A DNA stretch of 64,000 nucleotides from Hydractinia symbiolongicarpus (Eukaryota > Cnidaria > Hydrozoa > Anthoathecata > Hydractiniidae), in NCBI RefSeq assembly GCF_029227915.1, contig NC_079877.1, positions 22,531,851 through 22,595,850 of the forward strand. Direction: 5' to 3'. Positions 1 to 13,053 of the stretch are shown here, in pieces. Each line of letters begins with the position of its first letter. Position 1 is the stretch's first letter. A program made the position numbers and the translations under genes. Below the pieces are notes generated by a model. That model was not told where the DNA came from. It saw nothing but the letters and a program-made list of their open reading frames with translations, and did no database searches.

Positions 1-938
1 AGTAAATACATTTCAACATCAACTTTGAAGAAACTAAATTTCACGGAACCTAAATTATTCTTTTTTTGCGGGAATTAAGTTGGGTGAAAAGTTATTAAAC
101 TTTCGAATCATAAAATTTAGTATTTGCCACGAAATTTCGTTTCATTTGAGAACAACAACAACTTTGCCACCAGGGCTATTTGCTTGTCAGAAGTGGTGAC
201 GAAATATAATCGGCCCGATTATATTTGTTCTATAAGTCTCGAATAATATTTGACTGTCATACAAGTCGGCTTGCCCCGATTATGTGCGTTCTATATTAAG
301 TGAGAAATAATATTACACTGTCGTATATAAACTGGTCTGCCCTGATTATGTTCCTTTTATAAGTGCCAAATAATATTTTTTGAGTAATAAGCCGGCGTGT
401 CCTGATTACGTTGCCCTGATTATCTATTTTCTGCCCTGATCTTAACCGGGCAAGCTGCCGTACTTAATCAGGGCAGCATTTATTATCCGGGCAGAACAAT
501 ACAGAACAATCCGGGCAGAACAGAATATACAGAACGCTTGTGAAAAATTTCTTTGAGACTTTTCGTTTTCGCCCGCCCTTTCAACTGTCGTTTTGTTCTG
601 ATGTGCTTGAGCTTGAAATAAAATAGCATCTATCAGAAGAGAGACCTCCCAAATTTCACGATAAAACAGTTATGCCCTTTTCACATCGAGAAAAGAAAAG
701 AGACAATGCATATAGAATCAAATTCACAACCAAAAAAACTGGCACAGAGTCCTGTCAAAATTTATTAAGCGCCCAGCCAGGCGCTTAAAACAATCAAAAT
801 ATTTGGTGTTATGTGTACACTATGCATTTACGCGGGAGAAAGGCTGTCAAGTGGAAAAACAGACATAAACACACAGGAGAAAACACATCAATTACCAAAC
901 AAGGTTTTTAAAACGGGTTTTATGCATACTTAAATGTC
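1..938. other. Upstream region of POLD3 with repeats
   Basis: No convincing open reading frame is seen. The stretch holds a degenerate tandem array near 190-540 (listed separately) and A+T-rich DNA that should contain the POLD3 promoter and 5' UTR. An out-of-frame ATG at 934 lies five bases before the POLD3 start and could lower initiation at 939. No TATA box with clear spacing was recognised. Confidence 0.5.
190..540. repeat. Degenerate tandem repeat with GCCCTGATTA core
   Basis: Units of about 60-90 bases recur near 200, 270, 340 and 400. Each has a core like GCCCTGATTATGT, then TTCTATAAGT and AAATAATATT. From about 440 the core appears in the opposite orientation (AATCAGGGCAG, CCGGGCAGAAC), so the array has an inverted half. 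This could be the end of a foldback or satellite-derived transposon. No coding potential is seen. Confidence 0.55.
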
Positions 939-3900
939 ATGGATCAAGAAGATCAAATGGTTTTAGAAAATATAGATGAATATGTTAATGATCAAAATAG
1001 AGTGGTAGGTGTTGTGTTGTATGTGTTTTGCAAAAACACCTAGAGGTTTCTTTTTTGTTGTGTTTTTGTCTGATTTATTCCATACTGTTATTCCGAATAT
1101 ATATACAGGAAATGTTGGGAATATTGTTTGGGTCCCGTGTTTTAAATGCATACTTTAAGTATACACTGGCATTGCCTACCCAATTTACCACACATGGGCC
1201 ATCATGATATAATGGTTAACCTCTGCTTTGGTGGTAAACATACCCGCACTGTGGACAAAACCATGCACCTTGTGTTTACAAAGGGAACTCCATTAGTACG
1301 AGGCCACTCATTAATAAATTTATATAGCTAGCTACATCAAGGTCCAACAACATCATTTTGCAGCAAGACAGGTGTTGGCTATATATCTAAATACAAAAAT
1401 GTAATTCAGTACCTACTAACCATAGACTAGTTGAGAATGTTTACAAAGGTCCCAGCTATATATGCGTGCCCATATTAACAAACAGGAAAGGAAGCACCAC
1501 ATAGACCAAATTGACTCTTTATGGTAATACACTTTTACGATAATTCAATTGTACATGCATTCCTACGGCTCTCCATCGTTTTACAATATCAGAAAAAAGG
1601 AGGTAAAAATCGTGTTTTTATGAGAGTTTGTTAGAGATGAAAGAGTGTTTTCTCTAGTTTTTTAACTTCCATCGTATCAATTTCTTTTAAATTTTCAGGA
1701 AATGTTACTAATAATACGATACAACTTATGTGTACTTTTCATTAAAAACAAAACGCGGCAAGAAAAGTTATCACGAAAAAAATGTGTTTTCTCATTAATA
1801 AACTCTTATAAAAGTGTGATGTTTACCTCCTCCGATTGCTAAATAAGCTGTGATGGAGTATTAGTTTTCCCGAATTATCGTAAAGGTGTATTCTAAATTT
1901 TTAGGAATGCAAGATTAGAAATTATTATATATCTTCTCTGTTTGGAGCAGACTTTACCAATTTAGTAATATAAGCATCAGTCTTTTATTTTCACCTAATA
2001 TTTTCAGTTAATATCTTTGATCATTGTAGTCTGTTTTTTATATTATTGCCTCTGCACATGGCTAGTGTTCTCTATACAAAATCAAAACATTACACCACAT
2101 CATAACTCATTTATTAGTCAACAAAAAAAAGAAAAATGGCAAACTCAAAAATTTATTTTTAGGCTAAAAACAACAGGTTTTCATATGCTAATAAGAAACC
2201 CGAAATAAGAAAAATTATTTGTGAACAGCCCATAAATTTAAATATTTAACTTTAAATACTCAATGTGTGTCAGATGCTAATCACATTTTTTTGTTGCAGT
2301 GTTAATAGCACATCAGGGACAATAAAGAGATGCACTACTTTAGCTTGTTTTTTTGTACAAGTATAGGTGGCATCAATGCTTAATGTTACAAAACTCCAGT
2401 ATATTTTGTGCCAACTAACTGAACCACTCAGATTTTAGCCTATTTGGGACCTGATGTCCACTATTTCACTCTCTTCTCCTTTTCTCAACAGTTTATGCAC
2501 TATGCTCTGCCAACAACTAGCTTCACAACTAGCAAGATTAATTATTGCACTTGTACATTTGCCCTGAAAATATAATTATCAGGAGGAAGCGTTTTTTGAT
2601 ATAATGTTGCTACCAGGGACTTACACTGTCAGGGCAACATGAGTAGAACAATAGTAAACCAGTTGGAAAAAATTGCAAGATATATAATTGTAGGATACCA
2701 TTTCTCAAAAAAAAATGTTAATTCTGTAATTAATTATGGTATAGTATCTTGTGTTTGCGAGATAAGACTCTATGGAGTAGGAATTAATTTATAATTGTCC
2801 CTAGTTTAAAATGAAAAGATGAGTCTTCTGAGATGTAAGTCATACTAAATGGTAAAAAGAATTACAACCTTTCCACAGTGACTATGACTGCAGTATATAA
2901 CTTCTGGTTGCTTTAGACCTTTGTATTTACTTTTGTATAATTTATATAAACTGATTTATACCTGCTTGTTTGCTTAGTCCTTATGGTAAGATTTTCCTGT
3001 CTAAGTTTTGTTGTATTATTGTTTTATTTTCAGGTGACATATAAATGGCTTAGTTTAACATTGTCAATTCATGTCAATAAATCCAAGAGGTATGTAAACA
3101 AAACAATGGCATATCCAATTTCTTTTATAGATATGCCACTTTTGTCTTCAGTAAAAAGTGAGACCATAGAACACAAACATGGCTGTAAAAATGTTAAACA
3201 ACACATTGAGGTTTGTTGAGAAAAAGCAGTATGAAATAAGCTAGAAATATTATTTGGTTTTAAAAACCTAAAATAACAAAATTGTATCGTAACATCAGAC
3301 TCTTGTTAGAGATGTGTGTCTCAATGAAAATTTTAAGAAGGCTTTCACCCTTTTTCTTTAACTTAAATTAAAATTTGTTTTTCTAAAACCTTTATAATTT
3401 TTGTTTTTACTTGTGGCTGCCCTAGTTTTTAAATATTGTTTAAAAGTTTGGGAATATTTAATAAGATTAATTCAACATTTTAAACTTACCTTCCGTTAAT
3501 TTCCAAAGGAGGTAAGGGTATTATTTTTATGCAGGTACATACAGTGCATTTTATTTAAAATAAGACAATATTCAACTATTGTATGATTGTATTTTGAGGA
3601 ATTTAGAAAAATTACTGCAATTTTTAAATCTTAAATGAAATGATTTTTGTGATTCATTGTCATTGTAAACAACACAAGTATAGTTGTTTGACTTTCTGTG
3701 ATGTATATAAAATTAAGTATTAGTTGTGTCCCACAAAGTTTGCTACTTGTGACTTAATGTATAAAGGTGGATAGTCCTGGCCATGCAGATTGTAGTGTAA
3801 AAACAGCAGCTCTGTTATGGTGTGTATGGGTGCAGAGTTCGAATTAGAAATTTAAAGTTAGCTCACAAAGAATTTTTTGTTGTAATGAAGTAAACCACTT

Positions 3901-6900
3901 TGTCTCTCTGGTTTCAGAGATCGCTTGCCATTGATTTCTTGTTACAATTACAACATAAATATGCTAATAAAAATGTGTTATTTCTGCTATCAACATAAAA
4001 GTCTTCAATAAAAAACCCCAGAAGAATTAACAGTCATTTAGTATCACCATTAAGATGACGGAAGTAAGAAATTATATAAGGGAAATATTTGATACGTAAT
4101 TTTAGCATTTTCTTCACAAATTGATTTGCAAGAACAGGATTTAAGTTCACGAATTGAGAATTAGGAATTGTTAATTCTGAAGGAGTAAAGGAATTTTATT
4201 ACTGCTCTTACATTGTACAAATAAAATTGGTGCGCCCATCACACATGCATAAAGCTTAGGGTTTAAGGAATTCAGCTCGTATTTATTTTTAAGCAAATAT
4301 ATTTCTGTTTGTATTTAATAACATTTGTCACTTTTGTATATGTATTCTATGTATATATCTATATACACATTTTTAAACTTGCAGCTTACTGGAAGAATAT
4401 GCAAACTCTTCAAAAGTTCCTTTAAATATTGTATACTTTGTGGGTGGACGGAAAGACATTGGATTATGCAAGGTTAGTAAACAGCCTTTTTATGAGGTAT
4501 CTTAGAAATCAACACTCTGTTTACGATAGGTTTATCACTTTATGGTTTTCTTGTATAACATCATCTATTGGAAAATTCACAGGGATTGGTAAGATATATT
4601 GCTTTAACTGAATATATTTGTTGTATTTTTAGGGTGTTGAATATACACTTTCACGTTCTGTTTCATTACAAGGTATGAAAACTTGAAGACAAACTGAATT
4701 TAAAATTGAATAATTGAATAGGCCTTACATCTTCAAGGATAACTATTGTATCTCCAGTGTCAAATTTGTTTTTTATTACTTCTTTTTGCCAGTTAAGAGT
4801 AACCAATTGGTTTAAACAAGCACACTACATAGGAGAAAAAAGTGGTTGAGGTTGAATAAGAGGACATCAGTAGGAAGAAAAATACGTCTGCACACTATTA
4901 ACATTATTCAGCCATTTGTGTTTCATTTTACACATTCTCACCTACGCAGTATAAGTGAAAAATGTTATTATCTTATTATTAATGTTTTTTGGCAGTTTTT
5001 GACAGTTTTTTTGTGGCAATAGATTTTGTTCGAAGAAAAATACCTACCCCTGTACTGCAAAAAAAGATCCAATTTAATAAATTTCCAGCCTTATGATAGT
5101 TAACCATATTTTTTCATAGAAAATTTCTATAGCCTGATTGGGAAACTGAATGTTTTTTTATATTTGACACTCAATAATGAATCTTACTAGTGAAATATTA
5201 AGTATTACAGAAACAATTGAGTGGGTGTGTATTAGAGAATAGCATGAAAATACATTCACAAGTGCTTTAAACAATCTTATGAAATATGTGATATCAATAG
5301 TACATGTATAAGACATTAAAAATTTGCACATGCTATCATACGCTTCTTATAAAATAGTATGCACGGCTGGATATAAATTCTTAAGTGTTTCAAATTAATT
5401 AGAAAAGTTAGTGAACAAATATGCCCCGTTTCTATTTCAGATGTTAAAAATGAATTCAGTGAACTTTTATGTTGTCATGTATACAGCATACAGAAAGCAG
5501 AGATTAAAGTATGTATTATTTTGTGAGATATGAATTTGTTTCTTTATTTTTGTACCTTTTTTGTAAGCATCATCTTAATTTCTGTATTTTTCAACTTTTC
5601 AGAAAACGTGTCATGGGAATCATAGGATAGTTTGTGAATATGTGCTTATGTCAGACTTTATATCCTTTTTATTTTGTGTCTGAACAATATAAATTTTTCT
5701 GCTATGAGTTCGACTTTAACAAAAAGAAGTTAATAGGTGTTTTTTTCTGACATTTTAGATTTACAACTGTTTTATTCTAGGATCCTGAAGTTTTATATTC
5801 GGTTGATGTGGACATCACGAAAGAAAATTTATCTCATATCAACAAGTTTAGTTCGATTGAATGTCAACAACCGATTAAAACAAACAAACAAAACAAGCAA
5901 GTAAACAAGGTTGTAAATAACACGCAAAGTGAAGTTAAACATGAAACAAAAAAGGAGATTAAAAAAGAATCTCCACCGTTGTCGTTTTTTAACAAGAAAC
6001 CTGCTGGTAAGTGATTTGATACTTCATTTATTGACACCATGTACAGTGTGATAAGCGTTTCCAACCTACTTTTTTCTTGCAGGTAAAAAGGATATTTTGT
6101 TTAAGTAACTGGTTTCTTCACTGACCCAACTTGAAGAAAAATATGAATAAATTGCAGATTAAATAAAAGGATAACACTTAAAAATAAAATATTTTGGTGA
6201 TCATAATATTATTTATTCGTGTAATAATTTTCAATCATCATGTTAATAATGTTACAAAGTTTAAAATCGAACTTGTAAAGCTGTCAACATTTTGTTAGCG
6301 TTAGTTTAACATAAATTTTAAAAATAGTGACTTGTGTGCAGCCATTGAACTAATAGTGATTAAACAACTTTGTATCTGTTGTATGTATTTAAATTTCAAA
6401 CAGGAGAGAAGTTAGGCACTAGAAATGAACCCAAACAAACCGAAGTAAAAACGAAAAATACAAAAACAGACAAAGCAAATATTGCAAGCTCTTTCTTAAA
6501 AGCCAAACCGAAAGAAGATGTTAAAAAAGATGGCGCAAATGTGACTACCAAGAGGGAAATCGATGAAGTTCAAACAAAAGAAGCTGATTCGGAAGACGAG
6601 AAGAAGAAAAAAAAGCAAGATAGGGAAGAAAATAAAAAAGTAGAAGAACAAAATCCAAAAAATGTTGAAAAATCCAAAAAACGGTACGTTTTGTAAATAA
6701 AAACAATTTGAATGTGAATACGAGGCTAGTATGAAATAAATTTTTTGTTGTTTAGAAAATGTGTTATCGATGAAAGTGAATCAGATGAGGTAAGTTTTAA
6801 TTTGTATAAATTGTTCATGTGGGACACAGCCATCATGCAAGCACGTACTATTGGATGATTCATTACGATGGGGGTCTTAATAATAGGGGGTCAGTTTTTC

Positions 6901-9799
6901 TGCATTAGCCAACCACCAAATTTTCTCGATAATTTTATCGATTGAGATTTATTTTGCTTCAGTACCACAGTAAGCCAACACATTTCTCACGAGTGTGTAG
7001 TGGGACTTTTCATGACCTGATCCTTTCCATGACCTGGTCATATTCATGAGCTGATACTTTCCATAAGCTAATACTTTCTACGAGCTGGTTGATGTTAAAA
7101 TTGATTCATCGAGACAGAGAGTGTTATAGTATTCGTTCTAAACTAGCCTTGTTTCTCTTGTTTAATGTTTTAGGACTTTGAAAATTTTGTAAATCAAACG
7201 AAAGATCCAAAACTTCCTGGGTATGAAGAAATTTTATCTTCTGGCATAATGCACAAAACTATTTTCACTGTATATTTGTGATTATTTTCTATTCAAAAGT
7301 GATGACCAAAAGAAAGAAAAAAAGAAGAATAGCCTTGCACAAGAAAATGAAGATGTTGATGTTGATGGTTAGGTTCTAAATTTTACGATCATTTATTTTT
7401 TTATGAGTCGTAAAAGCAGAATCCGCAAGAATTGGGAACGTGAAACTCATTTTGTATTTTTTAATTTGACTACTTCTTTACTGGGGAGTTGCTAATTATA
7501 TCTAATTTTTGTTTCATCCCGAAAATTTGTCCCACCTTTTCGTGGCTTCTCAAAGATTTTCACTAAGATTTCTGGTACTTCCTAAAATCCTAAAAATTTG
7601 CTTTATGATAAGCTGTTTTGTGGCATTTTTTGTTATCCAGTGCCTAACAATTTTAAAGGGTGCGTGTAATGATTGTATAAAAGTTTGTCTCTCTCTCTTC
7701 CATCTTAATATATCCACCAAAGAAAGAAAGGTTGCAAGAAATCAAAATTTTGTCATCACCATAGCTTTCAACACGTGTTTTTTGTTCCCTGTACTAATTT
7801 TGGTCAAAAACAAAGCAGCTTACATTTTCGGCAATATTTTGGTCAAAAATTATATCAGGTTTTCAAAAGACAAACAACCTTTACGCTCGCTAAAAATGTT
7901 TTTGACAAATGTTATTAGCGAGCGTGTATTTAGGATTTTATCGTATTGTTGAAAGTAAACTCATTACTAAGGCTCATTATAGAGGTTACAAACTTTTATG
8001 GACTTTTAAGAATTCGAGTTTTACACTCTAACCATTTTCTATGGTTTCATAATTTTTTTTATATATTTTGTGAGATGTCTGGGCTTATGATGTCATTTCT
8101 TTTTCAGTTGTAGCTCCAACGCCCGAGCCAGTTGAAAAAAGAAAAACAAAGCGGAGAAGAAAGGAAGCTATTGAAGAAAAAGAAGCAAAGGAGGAGAGCG
8201 TTACCAGTGAGTTAGTTATAATTTTATATTAAACCAAGGGCAAAATACGTAACATTTCGAATCCCATGCTCTGATTAGAACTAATCACTTTGAATAATAT
8301 AGCATTATAAATTTAAATAAAAAATCAGGGATCCCTTAAGCAAAAACAAACTTTAAGGAATACTGCTTTTGAAAAATCTCAGACTATTTTTGGGAGGTAA
8401 AGTGAAACTTTGTCCGAAATTTTGAAGTCCAAAATTTAAAAAAATTGTTCAGAGAATTGATTGCAAATCGCAAAAATAAAGTTAGAGACACTAAAAAAAC
8501 CTCACATTGATAGGAAATGGAGGGAGGTAAATCCTTAATTTTTTTTCGTTTTTGCATTGCAACATAATTTTTTGTGCATTTTACGACATTACTTTGGAGA
8601 ATTCAGCCTTTTTGAATCGTAAATCGTATCTGCGGCGAATCGTGAATCGTATCTGCGTTGGAAACTTTTGTTTGCTATATCTTACTATTTGGTTTCTTTT
8701 TACCACACGAAGATATGCAAATTTGCATTTGCAGGTTTTCTTGACTAAAAGACTTCTTGTGTTCACCCATAATTTCTGTATTCTTATTGGTTAAAAGCAT
8801 ACTGAAACAGGGAAATCCCAAATAATGGAGCAGCAGCATTGAACCTGAAACGCAGGATAAGAGAACACATAAATTTTCGAAAATCATTTTTGTGTTGCTA
8901 AAGCATACTTTTAGCCTAAAACATGAGTTTTCATACTGAGGCTGAAAATAATATTCATTATGCTTAAAAAACAGGTTGTAAATTTTTAGGTTTATCATCA
9001 ACATCTGGCCAGTTTAAGTTTAAAAAAGAGTTGCATGTCGGCAAAAAAGTTATTTTGTCGACATACTTGATCGAGTTTTCTATGAAGCAGTTTAAACACT
9101 AATATATATAATCTGCTACCATATTCACACCTTCCTCCCAACTCACTCCTTTATGTATAAAACGTAATGTTTTCATCCTTATTGCTATTTCAAATTAACT
9201 TTGTTTACAAGCACATAATGTTACTGTCTATGCAAAATTGTTGGGGCGACTTTAAAAGTCATCTAGGTACATTGCATATGTAATGCTCCCCTAGCCCTTT
9301 TTTTACTGAGGCTACACTGATCTACATAAGTTAATAAGGACGATGAGGAGAATATTTGTTTACCTTTCACTTTTTAGAAGGAATGAACAAATCGCCCTCC
9401 CCCGTCGATGTTGAACAAAATGGAGCCAAGAATGAGAAGAGAAGAAAACGGCGAAAGGTTTTAAAATCAAAACAGTTTGTTAATGAAGAAGGATTTATGG
9501 GTGAGTAGATGAAGAAATAAGATTGCTGCAATTTTGTGAGAGTAACTTCGATGGTGAGCTTTGAACTAAAATTTACGCGAAGTTACCAGTTCTTACACGC
9601 TTTTTTAGTGACACAAAAGGGATGGGAAAGCGAGTCTTACTCTGAAGAGAGCGATAACGAGCAACGGAACAATAATTTTCCTGTGAAGAAGAACAACGAA
9701 ACGAAAAAAGCTGAACAAGTTCTTGAAACCAAAACTAAAGCACATTTGAGAAAGCCGAAACATCAATCATCCATGAAAAATTTCTTTAAGAAGAAGTAA
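939..9799 (+). CDS. POLD3: DNA polymerase delta subunit 3 (POLD3/p66), 13 exons
   Basis: POLD3 is the accessory subunit that links DNA polymerase delta (and zeta) to PCNA during replication and repair in the nucleus. Exons read from splice sites: 939-1004, 3034-3089, 4385-4472, 4633-4672, 5441-5508, 5781-6006, 6404-6683, 6756-6789, 7174-7220, 7300-7367, 8108-8206, 9378-9500 and 9609-9799. They join in one frame to 461 residues, close to the vertebrate length of about 466. The N-terminal part has the family signatures LENIDEYV, VTYKWLS and HVYSIQKAE, which form the winged-helix region that binds POLD2. The middle is lysine- and glutamate-rich and disordered. Near the end are KVLKSK and WESESYS, as in animal POLD3. 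A PCNA-interacting box, QSSMKNFF, lies at residues 451-458, right at the C-terminus. The start at 939 fits the conserved N-terminus; an ATG at 934 is out of frame. AATAAA at 10041 is a likely poly(A) signal. The family call is very secure. Exon 9/10 boundaries are the least certain. Confidence 0.95.
1523..1893. mobile_element. Foldback MITE in POLD3 intron 1
   Basis: The two ends are inverted copies: AATACACTTTTACGATAATTC near 1525 matches the reverse complement of the sequence near 1871-1892. Further in, GGAGGTAAAAATC near 1600 pairs with GATGTTTACCTCC near 1820, followed by paired TTTTTATGAGAGTTT. The arms together cover most of the 370 bases, with an A+T-rich loop near 1690-1740. There is no reading frame. 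This is the structure of a non-autonomous foldback or MITE element. The transposase family is not identifiable by eye. Confidence 0.75.
6083..6108 (+). other. POLD3: Possible alternative terminal exon of POLD3
   Basis: After exon 6 (ends 6006, phase 1) a polypyrimidine tract and CAG acceptor at 6080-6082 precede a short in-frame reading GKKDILFK and a TAA at 6106-6108. AATAAA-type signals follow within about 60 bases (near 6146 and 6163). Use of this exon would give a protein of about 189 residues that keeps the POLD2-binding region and lacks the PCNA box. The main exon 7 at 6404 has the same phase. It could be a chance acceptor; transcript data would settle it. Confidence 0.4.
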
Positions 9800-11601
9800 T
9801 TCAACTACCCCATGCTTTGGGGTAACGTATATTTACGAGACTGGCCCCCACACTCACGTTATCCTCCACCGCTGTGCTTCACCGTGGCGACTTGGAGAAG
9901 AAGTTTGCAATCACTTTGATGACGTTATACACGGTTGATAAGCCGAGATCGAAATATCACCCGGACGCAAACGTGAATATGAGAAAACAGACAATAACTG
10001 TTCGAAGCACTCACTTTAGTGTAATATCAGTATTCGTGTGAATAAAAAAAGATTTATGTGGTTTTGCTTATTTAACATGTTGTATATTTAAAAGTTACAT
10101 TCGGTTGTTTAGAATAAAAATATGTGACATAATTCAAACCATTCTTTACGCGGTAGAAGTACTGCTTTAAAAGAAATTGAGCAATTTTTCTTTAATTTTT
10201 TTCTCTAATTTTTCTTATTATTTTGTTACTTTTCTTATTATTATTAAGTTGAGCCCGAAAATGTAACGAGTCCGTTCTCAACTTTTATATACTTTTTACA
10301 TAGAAAAATATTTTTTCAAATTGGTCGTTTATTACGCTCGCATAATTAAGAGGAAAGTATCCCTCGAAATGAAACGGCTGGATGTGTGATGCTTTTCAAT
10401 AAAACGATTTACGAAAAAAAATGTCCAAAAAAATATCGCCCATGACTCGCGAAAAATGGTACGCTGAGAATTTAAAGTAATTGAAAGTTAAATCATTTTT
10501 AGAAATTTTTCCGTCTTCCTATAGAACTCAAAGTATACACAAGGCAGTATCATTTAGGACGACCACTCTTAATATATTTCTTTAAAAAAAACTACTTGTA
10601 CTACCTGAACAGAGCTCGAAAAGAAGGATACAAAAGATGGTATTGTATTTTAAATAAGTTCTGCCTCATATTGCCAGGTTTACTAGCAGAACTTTAAAAG
10701 AGCTTCATGTTCGTTTAAATAATATCTCCTGAATTTGTCATACTGCAAGTGATTTTGACAACTGTGTGTATGAATGTAACCTCCACGGGAGATGTACCTA
10801 TTTTCCCATCAGGAGGTTTACGCTCTATACATTTGTACTCAAAAATCAAAATAAAGTATTACTGGAGAAAAAAACAATTTTTTTGCATAATATTTGTACT
10901 TAAAATATGTAGAATCTTCTGTTTACCATGCGTCGGTTACTGTGGGTGTTGGTGTATGGCCTATTGTTCTGTGTGTTATGTTTTCATGCGGCACCGTGTG
11001 AGTATTTTGCTCTATTTATTACTTGAATACCTTTTATTGCTTTTTCTATTTAAAAATATGAGTTAAAATTCAAAAAAATTGTTTTCATATTTTTAAATGA
11101 AGAGCTTTCGCAAGACGGGCGCGAAGTTTAAGAAACCAGCTTTCGTGGTTGATTGTGTAATTGAGTTGAAAATCAACTTTTGTACAGCGTCAAATTTCAA
11201 CAACGCTCATTTTCCTCTAAAGTCTAAAAAACGTGTGCGTGAACAGGCAATTTGTTAACAAAAAATTTTAGTGAATTCCACGGAATGTAGAAACGATTTT
11301 GCACTAGGGTATTTAGAGTGAAAACCATGACTGACATAACATCAGATACTTGGTTATTTAGAATATTCTATTTTTCGCAATTTTTTATTTATGGACAGAG
11401 CTTCATGAATCAATAAACTAAGAATTTGCGCGTACTTCAACTTTCGCAAAGTGGACCAAAATTCGCAAATGTTATTGTTGGAAAATAAATTTTTAACTAC
11501 ACTCCATCACGGTGTCTTACTATAAATGACACTTAATAACTCAATACGTCTAATAAAAGGTCTTTTGTCACAACAGAACATAGTACAGCGATAGGAGATA
11601 A
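9800..11601. other. POLD3 3' UTR and intergenic DNA
   Basis: The first 250 bases are POLD3 3' UTR, with an AATAAA at 10041-10046 followed by a second signal near 10114. The rest is A+T-rich, with no recognised gene. A 54-codon frame opens at 11097 but has no family features. The promoter and any 5' exon of the gene ending at 13053 should lie here; I could not identify them. Confidence 0.5.
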
Positions 11602-11677
11602 TTCTTTTGCTATCATTCAGTTCGAGGTTTTACTTCCAATGTTTCGTTTTTATTCCCTAGAACCCTTATTATTTTAG

Positions 11678-13053
11678 CAAGAAGCAAAATTGGTGTAACT
11701 GAGCTACTCCAACGTCTCGTCAAGCAGTACAAAAAGCTAAAACATTTCGAAGGCGAGCACAATATATCGACACGAAAACGAAGCGATATCAACTCAGTTT
11801 TAAAATCCATCATTCAAGAAAATGCAGAAAAAATCCGTACAAGAACAAAGCTTAGAAGAAGTAAAAAACCAATCACTGCAAGACAAAAGAAATATTATGA
11901 CTTAAGAGATAAGATAGCATCTGCGGTGGAGAGTATAACTTTCCCTGCACCTCAGTTGAAGCGCACTTATAAATCGGAGTTGGATCGCCTGCTGGAAAGG
12001 ATGAAAGAGAAAACTCTTGAAGATCAGAGATTCCACCAAAGAAATAGCGAATTGAGAGTAAAAAAGAAAGCTGTGGTCAATGATTCATTTTCTAACGAGT
12101 TAAATTTCAGACCAGCTGATAAAGAAAGCGATAACCCACACCCGGCTAAAAAAATTCTTTCTGTTTATCAACAGGCTCACGAGGGTAATAATACAGGAGA
12201 CGATGAACTCGAAGAAAACTTGCGAATTATACACGCCGAACACACGATTAACCCAAACCCTCACCCGGATCTGTTAAAGGCTTCGTATGATCCGCTTCGA
12301 ATTTCGTTAAGACCAATCACAAGCGAGGTAGATGAAGACGAGGAAACTCCAAACGATAAACCAAAAGGCCACGAAAAAGATCGAAGTAAAAGGCCTGCTG
12401 GTGTAAATTATAAGCCGGGAAAAGCTGAAAATAAAAATATGAGCAAGTCAGCTAATAAAACAGTAAAAAATCTAAAACCTCCCGATAATTGGAGTTTAGC
12501 TACAAATAAAGAAGATAAATTAACAGATCCCGCACTAAAATTACTCAACACTACAAAAGAAGAAAACGCCACTCAGAAATATAACACGACAAAAACACGA
12601 CTTCATAAAAGTTCAAACATGGTAACACCGATCAAAGAAAATGACGCCGATGACTGGACGGATCGTCGAACTCACGCACTTGCTATCTTAGCAAAACTTT
12701 CCAGTGACTTAGATCAACCTGATGTGATTGATAATGTCATGCAGGCGTTGGGTATTGCAGATATCATCAAACTTGATCGACCTTTAGTGCAACATGATGA
12801 AATCGAAGGCGGACCTGATGTGTTCGATAGAGATTCGAATTGGGTAGATGAAGAATTAGGAGAAAATTCGGGTAGTGGAGATCATTTGTTTTCTTCTCGC
12901 AGACACAGAAACAAAAACAATATGCATCCAGTACAGGTTATAAAGGAAGCATTTTTTCCACAAAAGGGACAACTTAAAGATTTCATTCAAAATAAACGCA
13001 AAAAAGGCTTAGGTATACAGAATGACGAAATAGGAAATCTTGTAAATGATTGA
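11678..13053 (+). CDS. Uncharacterised charged protein, long last exon
   Basis: I do not recognise this protein. The frame is open from 11602 to the TGA at 13051-13053, yet no ATG starts it, so at least one upstream exon is missing. The best acceptor is TTATTATTTTAG ending at 11677, giving an exon of about 458 codons in phase 1. Seen in it: an N-terminal basic and helical stretch (LLQRLVKQYKKLKHF and then RRSKKPITARQKKYY), a long acidic and lysine-rich disordered middle, and a more ordered segment near the C-terminus with WTDRRTHALAILAKL, LGIADIIKLDRP and NWVDEELGENSG. The last part is basic (IQNKRKKGLGIQ). No signal peptide or membrane segment is seen in the visible part. Coding is supported by length (over 1.3 kb open in A+T-rich DNA) and codon texture. 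A nuclear, cytoskeletal or secretory-granule protein are all possible; none is favoured. Confidence 0.7.

Noticed and set aside
1199-1260. A-box-like GATATAATGG near 1205 suggested a tRNA gene
   Set aside because: No matching B box or cloverleaf follows at the right distance.
7509-7952. 147-codon plus-strand frame inside POLD3 intron 10
   Set aside because: It lies wholly in an intron, has a hydrophobic random-like composition and no motif.
11097-11261. 54-codon frame beginning MKSFRKTGAKFKK as a gene or first exon
   Set aside because: It has no family features, and no donor was seen that joins it in phase with the exon at 11678.
11926-13053. Start of the uncharacterised protein at 11926
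   Set aside because: The codon there is GTG, not ATG, and the frame stays open and coding-like upstream to at least 11678.
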